The position numbers and the translations under genes were made by a program. The notes beneath the pieces were generated by a model. That model was not told where the DNA came from, did no database searches, and saw nothing but the letters and a program-made list of their open reading frames with translations. This document shows, one piece after another, positions 27,938 to 36,108 of a stretch of 64,000 nt of DNA (within the stretch, counting starts at the first letter, position 1; every line of letters starts with the position of its first letter). The stretch is from Hydrogenophaga pseudoflava (GTDB lineage: Bacteria > Pseudomonadota > Gammaproteobacteria > Burkholderiales > Burkholderiaceae_C): assembly GCF_031020795.1 (NCBI RefSeq), contig NZ_JAVHJP010000005.1, positions 189,362 through 253,361 on the forward strand, written 5' to 3'.

Positions 27938-28576
27938 TCAGCGCTGGCGCAACCCGTCGAAGCAGGTGCTGAGCACCAGGTCGATGATCTGGCCGTCGCT
28001 GTACAGGCCGGAACCCTTGAGGAACCCCAGCACCGGGTCGCAGGCCCGTGCATAGAGGGTGTACAGCACCGCGATCGGCGGCAGGCCCGGGTTGATGGTG
28101 CCCTGCCGCTGGGCCGCCTCGATCCATGCGCCCAGCCGGTCGCTCACATCCATCAGCCCGTCCACATAGGCCTTGTTGGTCGTCAGGGCCGCGCGCAGGC
28201 TGGAGTTCTCGCTGGGCAGCGAGGGCATCTCACCGGCCAGCTGCACCTCCATGGTCCAGCGCGCCACCTGGCGCAGGAGCTCCAGCGGCGGCGCCTTCGG
28301 ATCAAGCGTGTCCAGGAAAGCCCGCGCCCGGTTCATCACCTTGACCATGGCGGCCGCGGCCAGGTCTTCCTTGCTCGGGAAGTGCTTGTAGAGGCTGGCC
28401 TTGGCAATCCCCACCTCGGCGGCAACCTCGTCCACCGTCATCGCCTCGAAACCCTTTTCGGCCAGCAGCCGGTTGACCGCCGAGACGATGGCGTCCTCGC
28501 GCGCCAGATGCATCTGTTCGCGAAAACTGCGTTTGGGGACGTTGCGGGGGGACGAGGAGGAAACAGCGGTGGTCAT
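27938..28576 (-). CDS. TetR-family transcriptional regulator
   Basis: 212-residue TetR repressor. The HTH lies at about 30-75 (TVDEVAAEVGIAKASLYKHFPSKEDL; key part VGIAKASLYKHFPSKE). The C-terminal domain (about 100-205) contains a variable ligand pocket. ATG at 28576 was chosen; a longer frame reaches 28636 but starts inside the promoter region. It is divergent from the two fasciclin genes and probably controls them and itself through the two ATACTG-N3-AGT boxes between. Confidence 0.9.
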   Translation of the reverse strand: MTTAVSSSSPRNVPKRSFREQMHLAREDAIVSAVNRLLAEKGFEAMTVDEVAAEVGIAKASLYKHFPSKEDLAAAAMVKVMNRARAFLDTLDPKAPPLELLRQVARWTMEVQLAGEMPSLPSENSSLRAALTTNKAYVDGLMDVSDRLGAWIEAAQRQGTINPGLPPIAVLYTLYARACDPVLGFLKGSGLYSDGQIIDLVLSTCFDGLRQR

Positions 28577-28634
28577 GGTGAATCTTTGGGCAGCACTCGC
28601 ATTGTGCCGCAAATGGACGCAGAAGTTGATAACC

Positions 28635-28669
28635 ATACTGTCAAGTGCATTTATTATACTGAGCAGTCA
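28635..28669. promoter_or_regulatory. Twin TetR-type operator boxes and divergent promoter
   Basis: Two copies of ATACTGnnnAGT (cores 28637-28646 and 28658-28667) are spaced by exactly 21 bp. A perfect minus-strand TATAAT (28658-28653) lies between them. The AT-rich patch contrasts with the surrounding sequence. Confidence 0.5.
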
Positions 28670-28783
28670 CTTTTTGATCTCATGAGACTAATATCACGCC
28701 CGGACAGCAACGGACCCTGATTTCGGAGTGACCAACTCCACTGCCGGCTGTCTCTATCCACCCCATGCCTGAAGGAGACCGAG

Positions 28784-29293
28784 ATGCCGATCCCGAGACG
28801 TTCCCTGCTGCTGGCTGGTGCCGCGGCAGGCCTTCTGACCGCCTGTGGCGGCGGTGACGACGACCACGCCCCGCCGAACATCGTGGCCACGGCCCAGGCC
28901 ACGCCCAACCTGAGCATCCTGGTCGAGGCGGTGGTGGCCGCCGGTCTGGTCGACGCCCTCAGTGCGCCCGGTCCGCTGACCGTGTTCGCTCCCACCAACG
29001 CGGCGTTCGCCGCGCTGCTGTCCGAGCTGGGCGTCACCAAGGAAGCGCTGCTGGCCGACAAGCCGCTGCTGACGGCCGTACTGACCTACCACGTGGTGTC
29101 CGGCCGGGTGCTCAAGGACCAGGTGCCGGTGAACACCCCCATCGCGACCCTGCAGGGCGCGACCTTCAGTGTCGGTGCCGACCTGCGCATCACCGACGGC
29201 CGGGGCCGCCAGGCGGCCATCGTCGCCACCGACATCCTCTGCAGCAACGGCGTGGTGCACCTGATCGACCGGGTCATCCTGCCGCCGGCCTGA
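28784..29293 (+). CDS. Fasciclin (FAS1) domain lipoprotein
   Basis: 169-residue lipoprotein with signal peptide and lipobox LLTAC (Cys about 21), then one FAS1 domain. FAS1 box H1 reads [16 protein letters not shown] and H2 [14 protein letters not shown]. Such domains mediate adhesion or matrix contacts on the cell surface. Start at 28784 with gaaggaga upstream. A second FAS1 gene follows after 50 bases, probably in the same operon, divergent from a TetR regulator. Confidence 0.93.
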   Translation: MPIPRRSLLLAGAAAGLLTACGGGDDDHAPPNIVATAQATPNLSILVEAVVAAGLVDALSAPGPLTVFAPTNAAFAALLSELGVTKEALLADKPLLTAVLTYHVVSGRVLKDQVPVNTPIATLQGATFSVGADLRITDGRGRQAAIVATDILCSNGVVHLIDRVILPPA

Positions 29294-29343
29294 TGGCCCG
29301 TTCTTCTTTTCCCCCTGTCCTCAACCCCTCCAAGGAGTTACCC

Positions 29344-29799
29344 ATGAAGAAGTCCCTGATTGCCTCCGTCATCGCCCTGGCCACCCTGGGGTCCGCCCAT
29401 GCCAAGGACATCGTCGACACCGCGGTCGCGGCCGGCTCGTTCAAGACCCTGGCCACGGCCCTGCAGGCCGCCGGTCTGGTCGATACGCTCAAGGGCAAGG
29501 GCCCGTTCACCGTGTTTGCGCCCACCGACGAAGCCTTCGCCAAGGTGCCCAAGGCCGACCTGGATGCGCTGCTGAAGGACAAGGCCAAGCTGACCGCCGT
29601 GCTGACCTACCACGTGGTGCCGGGCAAGGTGATGGCCGCCGACGTCAAGGCCGGCAAGGTCAAGACGGTTCAGGGCAGCGAGATCACCGTGGCCACCACG
29701 GGTGGCGTGAAGGTGGACGCCGCCAACGTGGTGAAGACGGACATCGTCGCCGACAACGGCGTGATCCACGTCATCGACAGCGTCATCATGCCGAAGTGA
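29344..29799 (+). CDS. Secreted fasciclin (FAS1) domain protein
   Basis: 151-residue protein with a standard signal peptide ([20 protein letters not shown], cleaved before KD) and one FAS1 domain: H1 [17 protein letters not shown]2 [15 protein letters not shown]. It lacks the lipobox of its upstream paralogue, so it should be free in the periplasm or secreted. ATG at 29344 with caaggag upstream; a longer frame to 29293 has no signal-peptide logic. The gene ends in a strong terminator. Confidence 0.95.
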   Translation: MKKSLIASVIALATLGSAHAKDIVDTAVAAGSFKTLATALQAAGLVDTLKGKGPFTVFAPTDEAFAKVPKADLDALLKDKAKLTAVLTYHVVPGKVMAADVKAGKVKTVQGSEITVATTGGVKVDAANVVKTDIVADNGVIHVIDSVIMPK

Positions 29800-30763
29800 C
29801 GCCGGCACTCCTGCGCTTGGAACCCCGCCCCGGCGGGGTTTTTTGTGTCCCGGCGGGCTGCAGGGTGCGCGTGGCCGCCTCCGTCAGGGCCGCGGTCAGC
29901 GCGTCCAGCACATCCGAACTCAGGTTCCAGCAGTGCCAGTACAGCGTCACGCTCAGCCGGTGCCGCGGCGCCAGGTTCACCAGCTCGCCGCTGGCGAGCT
30001 GCTCGCGCACCAGCAACTCCGGCAGCACGCTCACGCCCCAGCCGGCCTGAACCGCTCGCAGCTGTCCGACGCTGGACGGCACGTACAACTGCTTGAGCCC
30101 GACACGCGGCAAGCCGAAGGCCTGCTCCACGAAGCCGTGCTGCTGGTAGTCCTTGCGATTGAACGCGACAAAAGGCAGCTGATGAAAATTGTGGGCGCTG
30201 AGGCCCTTGGGGCAACGGCTGCGGGCGAAATCCGCCTGCGCCACGGCCACATAGTCCATGCAGCCCAATGGCACCATCCTGCAGCCGCGCAGCGTCTGCC
30301 CCAGCGAGGTGACGCAACCCAGCACCTGGCCCTCGCGCAACCACTCCTGGGTGAATTCCTCGTTGTCGGTGATGATCTCCACCGGCAAGCCCTGTCGCGC
30401 CAGCGCGTCCAGCGCGGGCAGTGCCCAGGTGGCAATGCTGTCGGCGTTCATGGCCACCGAAATGCGCTCCTCGTCGCGGCTGGCGCCGGCCGCGCTGGGC
30501 GCCAGTTCCTTGAGGTCCTTTTCCAGGTCGGCGCGCAGCAGCCGCATCATCTTGGCGTGCTTGAGCATCAACTGCCCCGCCGGCGTGGGCTTGAGCGGCC
30601 GGCTGCGCACGATGAGTACCGTACCCACCTGCGCCTCCAGCGCACGCAGGCGTTGCGACACCGCCGACTGTGTGATCGACAGGCGCTGCGCCGCACGTTC
30701 GAAGCCCCCCTCTTCGATGATGGCGGCCAGACACTCCAGGGCGTCAGGGTCAAAGGTGCTCAT
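29786..30763 (-). CDS. argP: LysR-family regulator ArgP/LysG type
   Basis: 325-residue LysR regulator closely following the ArgP (IciA) pattern: [24 protein letters not shown], then an effector domain that in E. coli binds Arg or Lys. ArgP proteins usually control an amino-acid exporter next door; no lysE/argO is visible here, so the target is unknown. Start at 30763 with ggagaa upstream. The last codons overlap the end of the convergent fasciclin gene by 14 bases, and the tail of about 25 residues (rich in Pro, Gly, Arg) is encoded across the terminator hairpin, so the tail may be non-functional. Confidence 0.88.
   Translation of the reverse strand: MSTFDPDALECLAAIIEEGGFERAAQRLSITQSAVSQRLRALEAQVGTVLIVRSRPLKPTPAGQLMLKHAKMMRLLRADLEKDLKELAPSAAGASRDEERISVAMNADSIATWALPALDALARQGLPVEIITDNEEFTQEWLREGQVLGCVTSLGQTLRGCRMVPLGCMDYVAVAQADFARSRCPKGLSAHNFHQLPFVAFNRKDYQQHGFVEQAFGLPRVGLKQLYVPSSVGQLRAVQAGWGVSVLPELLVREQLASGELVNLAPRHRLSVTLYWHCWNLSSDVLDALTAALTEAATRTLQPAGTQKTPPGRGSKRRSAGVTSA
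29821..29844 (+). terminator. Rho-independent terminator after the fasciclin genes
   Basis: Stem AACCCCGCC/GGCGGGGTT with six T. It lies within the 3' coding end of the convergent argP gene. Confidence 0.9.
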
Positions 30764-30782
30764 GGGTTCTCCGCGCGTTGGG

Positions 30783-31694
30783 TCAGCCGGTCTTCTTCAC
30801 CTTGACCGGCAGCACCTTGGCGTCGCCCTCGGCGGGGATGACGCGCTCGCTCATCCAGCGCAGCAGGTCGAGCCACATCTGGCGCATCTCGGCGTCCAGC
30901 GGGGTGCGGATGGCGCTGGGCAGCTCGATGGTGACCACCGGCATGCCCTTGTGCACGCCACCGTAGTTGCCGAGGCTGCCCGGGAAGATGCCGACCTGGT
31001 CCAGGTAGAGGCGGCCCAGGCGGGCGGGCGGCACGGTGGGGCCATCGAAGTCAAGCACGCCGTAGGGCGCGTGGATGCTCACGATCAGGTCGGGCTGGAA
31101 GCGCTCCATCTCCTCGTGAAAAAACTTCGACTCGGGCTCGGACAGCGGCTTGGGACCGGGCCAGCGGCGCGGGTCTTTCTTCGTGCGCTGCTCCCAGTAG
31201 ATCCTGGCGTCGCGCGCCCAGTTGGGGGTCGGGAAGTTGCGGTTGAGGTCGACGCCGCGGGCGTTGACCCGCTGGGCCGGCCGCGCCATCAGGCCGTCGG
31301 GGTTGAGGGCGGGAATGAAGCGCCAGTGCACATTGGACGGCGTCTCCACCGCGCGCTGGATCCAGTGCAGCGCCACCGCGGCCGAGGACAGCTCGTCGCC
31401 GTGCATGGCGCCCACCACCAGCACCCGCACCTTGGCGTCGGGGGCCATCACGTCGCGCTGGTACAGGGTTCGGCCCTGCACCGACACACCGCCGTTGGAA
31501 GGCCTGAGCTGGGCCGCGTGGCAGAGCGGCGCTTTCACGTTGGGCAGGCGGGCGACAAACTCGATGCAGGGGTCCACCGTCTTGTCGGCGACAGGTGCCG
31601 TCGGCGCACCAGAGGCGCCCGCGTGGGCGGCCAGCGCCAGTCCCAGTGTGAGGAGCGGGCGAGCGGACAGGGAAAAACGGTGGTCACGGGTCAT
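30783..31694 (-). CDS. M14-family zinc carboxypeptidase, secreted
   Basis: 303-residue protein with a signal peptide ([17 protein letters not shown]). The zinc ligands are in GAMHGDE (His, Glu) and SIHAPYG (His); the catalytic Glu is in VTIELP; LNRNFP is the substrate-binding Asn-Arg of M14 enzymes. The pattern (MHGDELS, DLNRNFPT) resembles the murein peptide amidase MpaA branch, but the signal peptide places this one in the periplasm. ATG at 31694 has a TAGAAT seven bases upstream. Only 25 bases from the end of the flavoprotein gene, so partial read-through is possible. Confidence 0.87.
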   Translation of the reverse strand: MTRDHRFSLSARPLLTLGLALAAHAGASGAPTAPVADKTVDPCIEFVARLPNVKAPLCHAAQLRPSNGGVSVQGRTLYQRDVMAPDAKVRVLVVGAMHGDELSSAAVALHWIQRAVETPSNVHWRFIPALNPDGLMARPAQRVNARGVDLNRNFPTPNWARDARIYWEQRTKKDPRRWPGPKPLSEPESKFFHEEMERFQPDLIVSIHAPYGVLDFDGPTVPPARLGRLYLDQVGIFPGSLGNYGGVHKGMPVVTIELPSAIRTPLDAEMRQMWLDLLRWMSERVIPAEGDAKVLPVKVKKTG

Positions 31695-31701
31695 GACCAC
31701 G

Positions 31702-31707
31702 ATTCTA
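31702..31707 (-). promoter_or_regulatory. -10-like TAGAAT before carboxypeptidase gene
   Basis: Minus-strand TAGAAT ends seven bases before the ATG at 31694, in the short gap after the flavoprotein gene. It suggests the carboxypeptidase has its own leaderless start. Confidence 0.45.
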
Positions 31708-31719
31708 TGGACCGCTCCC

Positions 31720-32991
31720 TCAGTCGTCCTTTTCGCCGGGCTCGTACAGGGTTTCGCGGCCCATGCGGTCGAGGATGAGTTCGGCCGTCCAGGGCAGCAT
31801 CAGCGCGCCGCAGCGGCTGTCGCGGTACAGGCGCTCCAGCGGCAGGTGCTTGAGCATGCTCTGGCCGCCGCAGGTGCGAATGGCCAGCCGCGCCAGGTCG
31901 TTGGCGCCTTCCATCACCGCGTGGTGCGCGGCGTAGAGGCGCAGCTTCTCGTCCTTGCTCGGGTTGGGCTTGGCCTCGAAGATGGCGCGGGTGAACAGGC
32001 TCTTCATCGACTCGAGCTGCAGCCGCATCTGCGCCACCGTGATCTGCTTGGTGGGGAACTGGCGGCGCTTGATGGGTGGCTCGCCCGGCACCTCGCCGCG
32101 CAGGTACTGCACCGTGAAGTCGTAGGCCGCATTCGCCACGCCCAGGTAGGTGGGCGCGAGGGTGAAGAACATGGCCGGCCAGGTCTGCGCGCCCTTGAAA
32201 TAGATGCCGCGCGGCATGAGCTGCTCGTCGTCGCTCACGAACACGTCCTTGAACGTGAGGTTGCGACTGACGGTGCCGCGCATGCCCAGCGGGTCCCAGT
32301 CGCCACTGATGGAGAAGCCCTCGGACGTGGCCGGCACGCTGATGTAGAGCGTGTCGCGCGCGTCGGGGTGCTGGTCGCCCTTGTCTTCGGTGCAGAGCAC
32401 GCCGTAGTAGTCGGCCGCGCCCGAGAGGCTCGCCCAGATCTTGCGGCCGTTGATGAGCCAGCCGCCCTCGACCTTCTTTGCCGTGGTGCCGAAGGGCGCG
32501 CGGCCGGCCGCGGCCGCCGTGCCTTCGCTGAACGGTTGCGCGTAGAGCTTGCCCCCGTTCACGATGCGCGCGAAGTGCAGCTTGCGGCGCGCGGCGTGTT
32601 CGGCGCGCTGCTCCTCGCTCATCGCAATGCCGTCGGCCAGCACGCCGGTCCACATGGTGGAGCAGATGTGCATGTTCCAGGTCAGCGCGGTGGCGCCGCA
32701 GAAGCGCCCGATCTCGGCCGCGACCATCATGTAGGTCGGGAAGTCGGCCCCCGCGCCGCCGAACTCGGTGGGCACGCAGAGCTTGAGAAAGCCCTGCTCG
32801 CGCAGGTCGTCGTAGTTGGCGAAGGGGAAGCTGGCTTCCTGGTCCCACAACGCGGCGCGCGCGGCGAACTTGTCGCGGCCCAGCGCATGCGCCCTGGCCA
32901 GCCACTCGCGCTGCAGCGGCGTGAAGGGAAAGTCGCCCACCGCGGGCGTGAAGTCCAGACCGGTGACCGGGTTGACGGGGCGGGTACTCAT
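31720..32991 (-). CDS. Acyl-CoA-dehydrogenase-fold flavoprotein, candidate flavin-dependent hydroxylase
   Basis: 423-residue protein with the acyl-CoA dehydrogenase fold: N-terminal helical domain, middle beta domain (GMRGTVSRNLTFKDVFV) and C-terminal helices. In dehydrogenases the end of the fold reads RDAR...IYEGT with the catalytic Glu; here it is YRDSRCGALMLPWTAE (389-404), so that Glu is absent. Group D two-component monooxygenases (HpaB/C2, DszC, HsaA types) share this fold and lack the base. With a flavin reductase gene divergent and a NicX-like dioxygenase in the same operon, a hydroxylase role is the better inference. Start at 32991 has gaggaga upstream; 38 bases after the hydrolase gene. 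Confidence 0.8.
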   Translation of the reverse strand: MSTRPVNPVTGLDFTPAVGDFPFTPLQREWLARAHALGRDKFAARAALWDQEASFPFANYDDLREQGFLKLCVPTEFGGAGADFPTYMMVAAEIGRFCGATALTWNMHICSTMWTGVLADGIAMSEEQRAEHAARRKLHFARIVNGGKLYAQPFSEGTAAAAGRAPFGTTAKKVEGGWLINGRKIWASLSGAADYYGVLCTEDKGDQHPDARDTLYISVPATSEGFSISGDWDPLGMRGTVSRNLTFKDVFVSDDEQLMPRGIYFKGAQTWPAMFFTLAPTYLGVANAAYDFTVQYLRGEVPGEPPIKRRQFPTKQITVAQMRLQLESMKSLFTRAIFEAKPNPSKDEKLRLYAAHHAVMEGANDLARLAIRTCGGQSMLKHLPLERLYRDSRCGALMLPWTAELILDRMGRETLYEPGEKDD

Positions 32992-33029
32992 GCGGATGTC
33001 TCCTCTTTGGGGTGTGTGATCGGGCAGAT

Positions 33030-33848
33030 TCAGTGCAGGTCCGGGCGCGTCCTGGGCGCGGATTCGCGGAGGAAGTCCAGCAGGATGCGGTCGAACTCGT
33101 CGGGCGCTTCCAGGTTCATCAGGTGGCCCACGCCGGCCATCTCGGTGTAGCGCGCGTTCGGGATCGCCTGCGCCATCTGCTTCATCACCGCGGGCGAGGC
33201 CACGCGGTCGAACTCCCCGCCGACCAGCAGCGTGGGCACGCCGATGTGGGACAGCGCGGCCTGGCGGTCGAAGGTGACGATGCAGTCCAGCGCGCGCCGG
33301 TAGGTGGCGGCCGGCACGCGGCCCATGCACTGCTCGGCCAGGCGCACGCCCTCGGGCAGTGAGCCCGGGCCGACCATCTGCGGCACCAGCTTCGCGGCCA
33401 TGTCGGCCATGCTCTGGCCGGCGTCCAGCGGCGCGGTGCGCTGGGCGATGAACTGCCGGGCCCAGGCCTCGGCGTTCTGGCCGTCGCTGCGTTTGCCGAA
33501 GGCCGCCGAGGTACCGCAGAGCATGAGCTTGCGCACCTTGTCGGGCCGGCGCGCGATGACTTCCTGCGCCACCATGCCGCCCATGCTGTGCCCCACAAGG
33601 ACCACGCTCTCGCACTGCAGCGCGTCGATGAGGTTCACGCAACTCTGCGCCAGGCCCTTGAAGGTGTAGGGCTCGATGGGTGCGCTGTGGCCGTAGCCGG
33701 GCATGTCCCAGGCCACCGCGCGGTAGCCCACGCTGGCCAGGGTTTCGACCTGCGGCGCAAAGGCCAGGTGCCCGCCACCGATGCCGTGCAGCATGAGCAC
33801 GGTGGTGGCGCCGTCGCCCAGTGTCGTGAAAGTAGGGAGGCTGTTCAA
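33030..33848 (-). CDS. Alpha/beta hydrolase, candidate N-formylmaleamate deformylase-like
   Basis: 272-residue alpha/beta hydrolase. Catalytic triad candidates are Ser88 in GHSMGG, Asp214 in GGEFDRV and His242 in GVGHLMN; the oxyanion loop is HGIGGGH. The frame must begin at a TTG (33848) that overlaps the stop of the NicX-like gene (TTGA), with gaaaggtga upstream; the next Met is already inside the first strands. In nicotinate degradation the enzyme after NicX is NicD, an alpha/beta hydrolase that removes formate from N-formylmaleamate; position and size fit that role. Esterase or lactonase action on a related ring-opened product is the alternative. Confidence 0.82.
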   Translation of the reverse strand: MNSLPTFTTLGDGATTVLMLHGIGGGHLAFAPQVETLASVGYRAVAWDMPGYGHSAPIEPYTFKGLAQSCVNLIDALQCESVVLVGHSMGGMVAQEVIARRPDKVRKLMLCGTSAAFGKRSDGQNAEAWARQFIAQRTAPLDAGQSMADMAAKLVPQMVGPGSLPEGVRLAEQCMGRVPAATYRRALDCIVTFDRQAALSHIGVPTLLVGGEFDRVASPAVMKQMAQAIPNARYTEMAGVGHLMNLEAPDEFDRILLDFLRESAPRTRPDLH

Positions 33849-34897
33849 GAGATCACCTTTCCGGCGTCGACGACGACCGTGCCATCGAGCGACACGGTGC
33901 AGTCGCGCATGGGCCAGTCGAAGTGGCCGCGGGTGTAGCGGCCGGCGGTTTCGTTGGCGCCCGTGCTGTAGAGGAAATTGCCCGCAAAGGCGCGCAGCTC
34001 GGTGCCGTTGAAGTCGCGCTTGTCGTACAGCGCCATGCTGTCCCAGCGCGCGGCGTCGCTCAGGCCATAGCCCACATGGCTCACCGCGTAAGCTTCTTTT
34101 TCTCCCCAGGCTGCGAAGTAGCTGCGCAGCAGCTCGGCGTCCACGCCGCCGCCGTCGATGTGGGTCACGTAGTCGTGCTCGATGGTCAGCGTGATGGGGC
34201 GTTCGATGTAGCGCTTGAAGGTCAGGTTCACGTCGCCCTCGGCCAGCACCAGCCGGCCGCTCACGCTGCCCGCCGCCGGAAAAGCCAGCACCAGGCCGCC
34301 AGGCCAGTGCGTGAGCGTGCCGGGGCGCGTGGTGCTGCCCCAGTTGCCGCCCACCACCGCGCCGTGCAGCGAGATGGACAGCTCGGTGCCGGCCGGCGAG
34401 GTCACGCGCATGGCCTGGGCGCCGCGCAGACGCTTCACATGCGCCTTCACCCGCGCCTCGGTGGCATCGTCAGGCAGCAGGCGCGCCAGTGCCTCGGGGT
34501 GCTCGTTGCTCACGTAGACGATGCGCGGCTGCGTGATGCCGTTGCCCTGCAGGATGGCCGGCAGCTCGGGCGCGTGCATCAGGCCCTCGACCGTGCAATC
34601 GATCACCAAGGTACAGGCCTGCAGTGCCGCGATCACCGGCAACTGCTGTTGAATGGCCGGTGATGCCCCGGTGGAGCGGGTCACGGGTTCGCCCGCGGCG
34701 CCGAACACCGAGGGCAGGGTCAGCACGAAGGCCGGGGCACCGATGCGCGCCGCCGCGAGGCGCGCCAGTTCGACCAGAACCGGACGGCTCTGGCTTTCGC
34801 CGAGAATCGCAACCGTGTCGCCCGGCTGCAGCGCACAACGCCGCAGCACCGCTTCAAACGCGTCGATCCAGGCGGGTTCGATCCGCTCCTGCAACAT
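33845..34897 (-). CDS. nicX: NicX-like 2,5-dihydroxypyridine 5,6-dioxygenase family protein
   Basis: 350-residue protein, the same length as Pseudomonas putida NicX. Shared stretches are YAVSHVGYGLS, VTHIDGGGVDAELLRSY, AFAGNFLYSTG and RDCTVSLDGTVVV. The Fe(II) ligands of NicX (His, His, Asp; as I recall His265, His318 and Asp320) match His274, His325 and Asp327 here with the same His-X-Asp spacing. NicX opens the 2,5-dihydroxypyridine ring to N-formylmaleamate. The fold also resembles M29 aminopeptidases, so such an annotation may appear in databases. ATG at 34897 with aggagac upstream. First gene of the unit with the hydrolase and the flavoprotein. Exact substrate unproven. Confidence 0.83.
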   Translation of the reverse strand: MLQERIEPAWIDAFEAVLRRCALQPGDTVAILGESQSRPVLVELARLAAARIGAPAFVLTLPSVFGAAGEPVTRSTGASPAIQQQLPVIAALQACTLVIDCTVEGLMHAPELPAILQGNGITQPRIVYVSNEHPEALARLLPDDATEARVKAHVKRLRGAQAMRVTSPAGTELSISLHGAVVGGNWGSTTRPGTLTHWPGGLVLAFPAAGSVSGRLVLAEGDVNLTFKRYIERPITLTIEHDYVTHIDGGGVDAELLRSYFAAWGEKEAYAVSHVGYGLSDAARWDSMALYDKRDFNGTELRAFAGNFLYSTGANETAGRYTRGHFDWPMRDCTVSLDGTVVVDAGKVIS

Positions 34898-34955
34898 GGG
34901 TCGTCTCCTGTTTTGGGGGGCCTGCCATCGGGGAAATGGTGGCCGCGGACACATT

Positions 34956-34965
34956 ATTCATGAAT
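34956..34965. promoter_or_regulatory. Palindrome ATTCATGAAT in the nicX/flavin reductase gap
   Basis: Perfect 10-bp palindrome in an AT-rich patch of the 87-base divergent gap. MarR proteins bind such AT-rich palindromes, and a MarR domain is encoded by the adjacent gene. It directly precedes a TATAAA. Confidence 0.5.
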
Positions 34966-34970
34966 TTTCA

Positions 34971-34976
34971 TATAAA
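34971..34976 (+). promoter_or_regulatory. -10-like TATAAA before flavin reductase gene
   Basis: TATAAA eight bases before the ATG at 34985 and five bases after the ATTCATGAAT palindrome. A repressor on the palindrome would block it. Confidence 0.5.
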
Positions 34977-34984
34977 TTGCAGCC

Positions 34985-36046
34985 ATGTCCCCGTCCCGTG
35001 CCGCCGGCCACTCCGCCCAACCGCCCGATTTTTCGCCGCGCGACTTCCGCGCGACGCTGGGCATGTTCGCGACCGGCGTCACCATCGTCACGGCGCGCAA
35101 CGACCAGGGTGAACCCGTCGGCCTGACGGCCAGCTCGTTCAACTCGGTCTCGCTGGACCCGCCGCTGGTGCTGTGGAGCCTGGGCAAGGCGGCCGGCTCG
35201 ATGGCGGTGTTCAGCAACGGCCGGCACTACGCGATCAACGTGCTCGCCGCCGACCAGCAGGCGCTGGCGGAGCGGTTCGCCGCGCGCGGCGTCGACCGCT
35301 GGGCCGGTGTGGCCTTCAGCGACGGCGCGGGTGGCGCGCCGCTGCTCGAAGGCTGCGTCGCCACTTTCGAGTGCTTCAACCGCAGCCAGTACACCGAGGG
35401 CGACCACGTCATCTTCGTGGGCGAGGTCGAGCGCTGCGCGCGCCGCGCCGACGCCTCGCCCCTGCTCTACCACGGCGGGCGCTTCTACACCGAGCACCCC
35501 CTCCACGGCGCACCGGCCGACGCGAGCGCGCCGCAGCCGCCCGACGGCCGCTTCGTCGGCAGCTACCTGGGCTACCTGCTCGGGCAGGCCAGCCACGCGG
35601 TCTACCGCGACTTCGAGAACGCCATCGCCGCCCAGGGCCTGACCCACATCGCCTGGCGCGTGCTGGCCGTGCTGCACGACGCCGCGCTCAGCCACCCCGG
35701 CAGCCACCCCAACGGCCAGGGCGCCATCGCCGTCGGCCAGCTGGCGCACGACGTGCTGGCCAAGCAGCCCACCGTCACCAAGCTCGTGCAGCGCATGGCC
35801 GAGGACGGTCTGGTGCAGCTGCTGGCCGACCCCGCCGACCAGCGCCGCACCCTGGTGGTGGCCACCAACGAAGGCCGGCGCATCGCCGCCGCGCTGATCG
35901 AACAGGCCCGCGCGCAGGAAAGCAGCCTGCTCTCGCGCTGGTCGGCGCACGAAGCGGACACGCTCAAACGGCATCTGCAACGCCTCGTGAACGAGGAGCC
36001 CCCACGCTCCGCCGCTGCGCGGGTCGCTGCCCCCCGCGGGGGCTGA
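34985..36046 (+). CDS. Flavin reductase fused to a C-terminal MarR domain
   Basis: 353-residue fusion. Residues about 20-180 are a flavin reductase domain of the HpaC type (TLGMFATGVTIVTAR, LTASSFNSVSLDPPLV, GRHYAINVLA), which makes reduced flavin for a partner oxygenase. Residues about 190-340 are a complete MarR winged helix (IAVGQLAHDVLAKQPTVTKLV, wing ADPADQRRTLVV). The same architecture is known in the C1 reductase of Acinetobacter p-hydroxyphenylacetate hydroxylase, where the MarR part senses substrate and controls flavin reduction. Here it may do that, repress the divergent nicX operon, or both. The final residues (RSAAARVAAPRGG) are low-complexity. Confidence 0.88.
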   Translation: MSPSRAAGHSAQPPDFSPRDFRATLGMFATGVTIVTARNDQGEPVGLTASSFNSVSLDPPLVLWSLGKAAGSMAVFSNGRHYAINVLAADQQALAERFAARGVDRWAGVAFSDGAGGAPLLEGCVATFECFNRSQYTEGDHVIFVGEVERCARRADASPLLYHGGRFYTEHPLHGAPADASAPQPPDGRFVGSYLGYLLGQASHAVYRDFENAIAAQGLTHIAWRVLAVLHDAALSHPGSHPNGQGAIAVGQLAHDVLAKQPTVTKLVQRMAEDGLVQLLADPADQRRTLVVATNEGRRIAAALIEQARAQESSLLSRWSAHEADTLKRHLQRLVNEEPPRSAAARVAAPRGG

Positions 36047-36108
36047 TCCGGCTTGGGGCGGCCCGGCGCCGGATCGCCCGTTCACCTTTGCGCTACCCTC
36101 CTGCCCCC

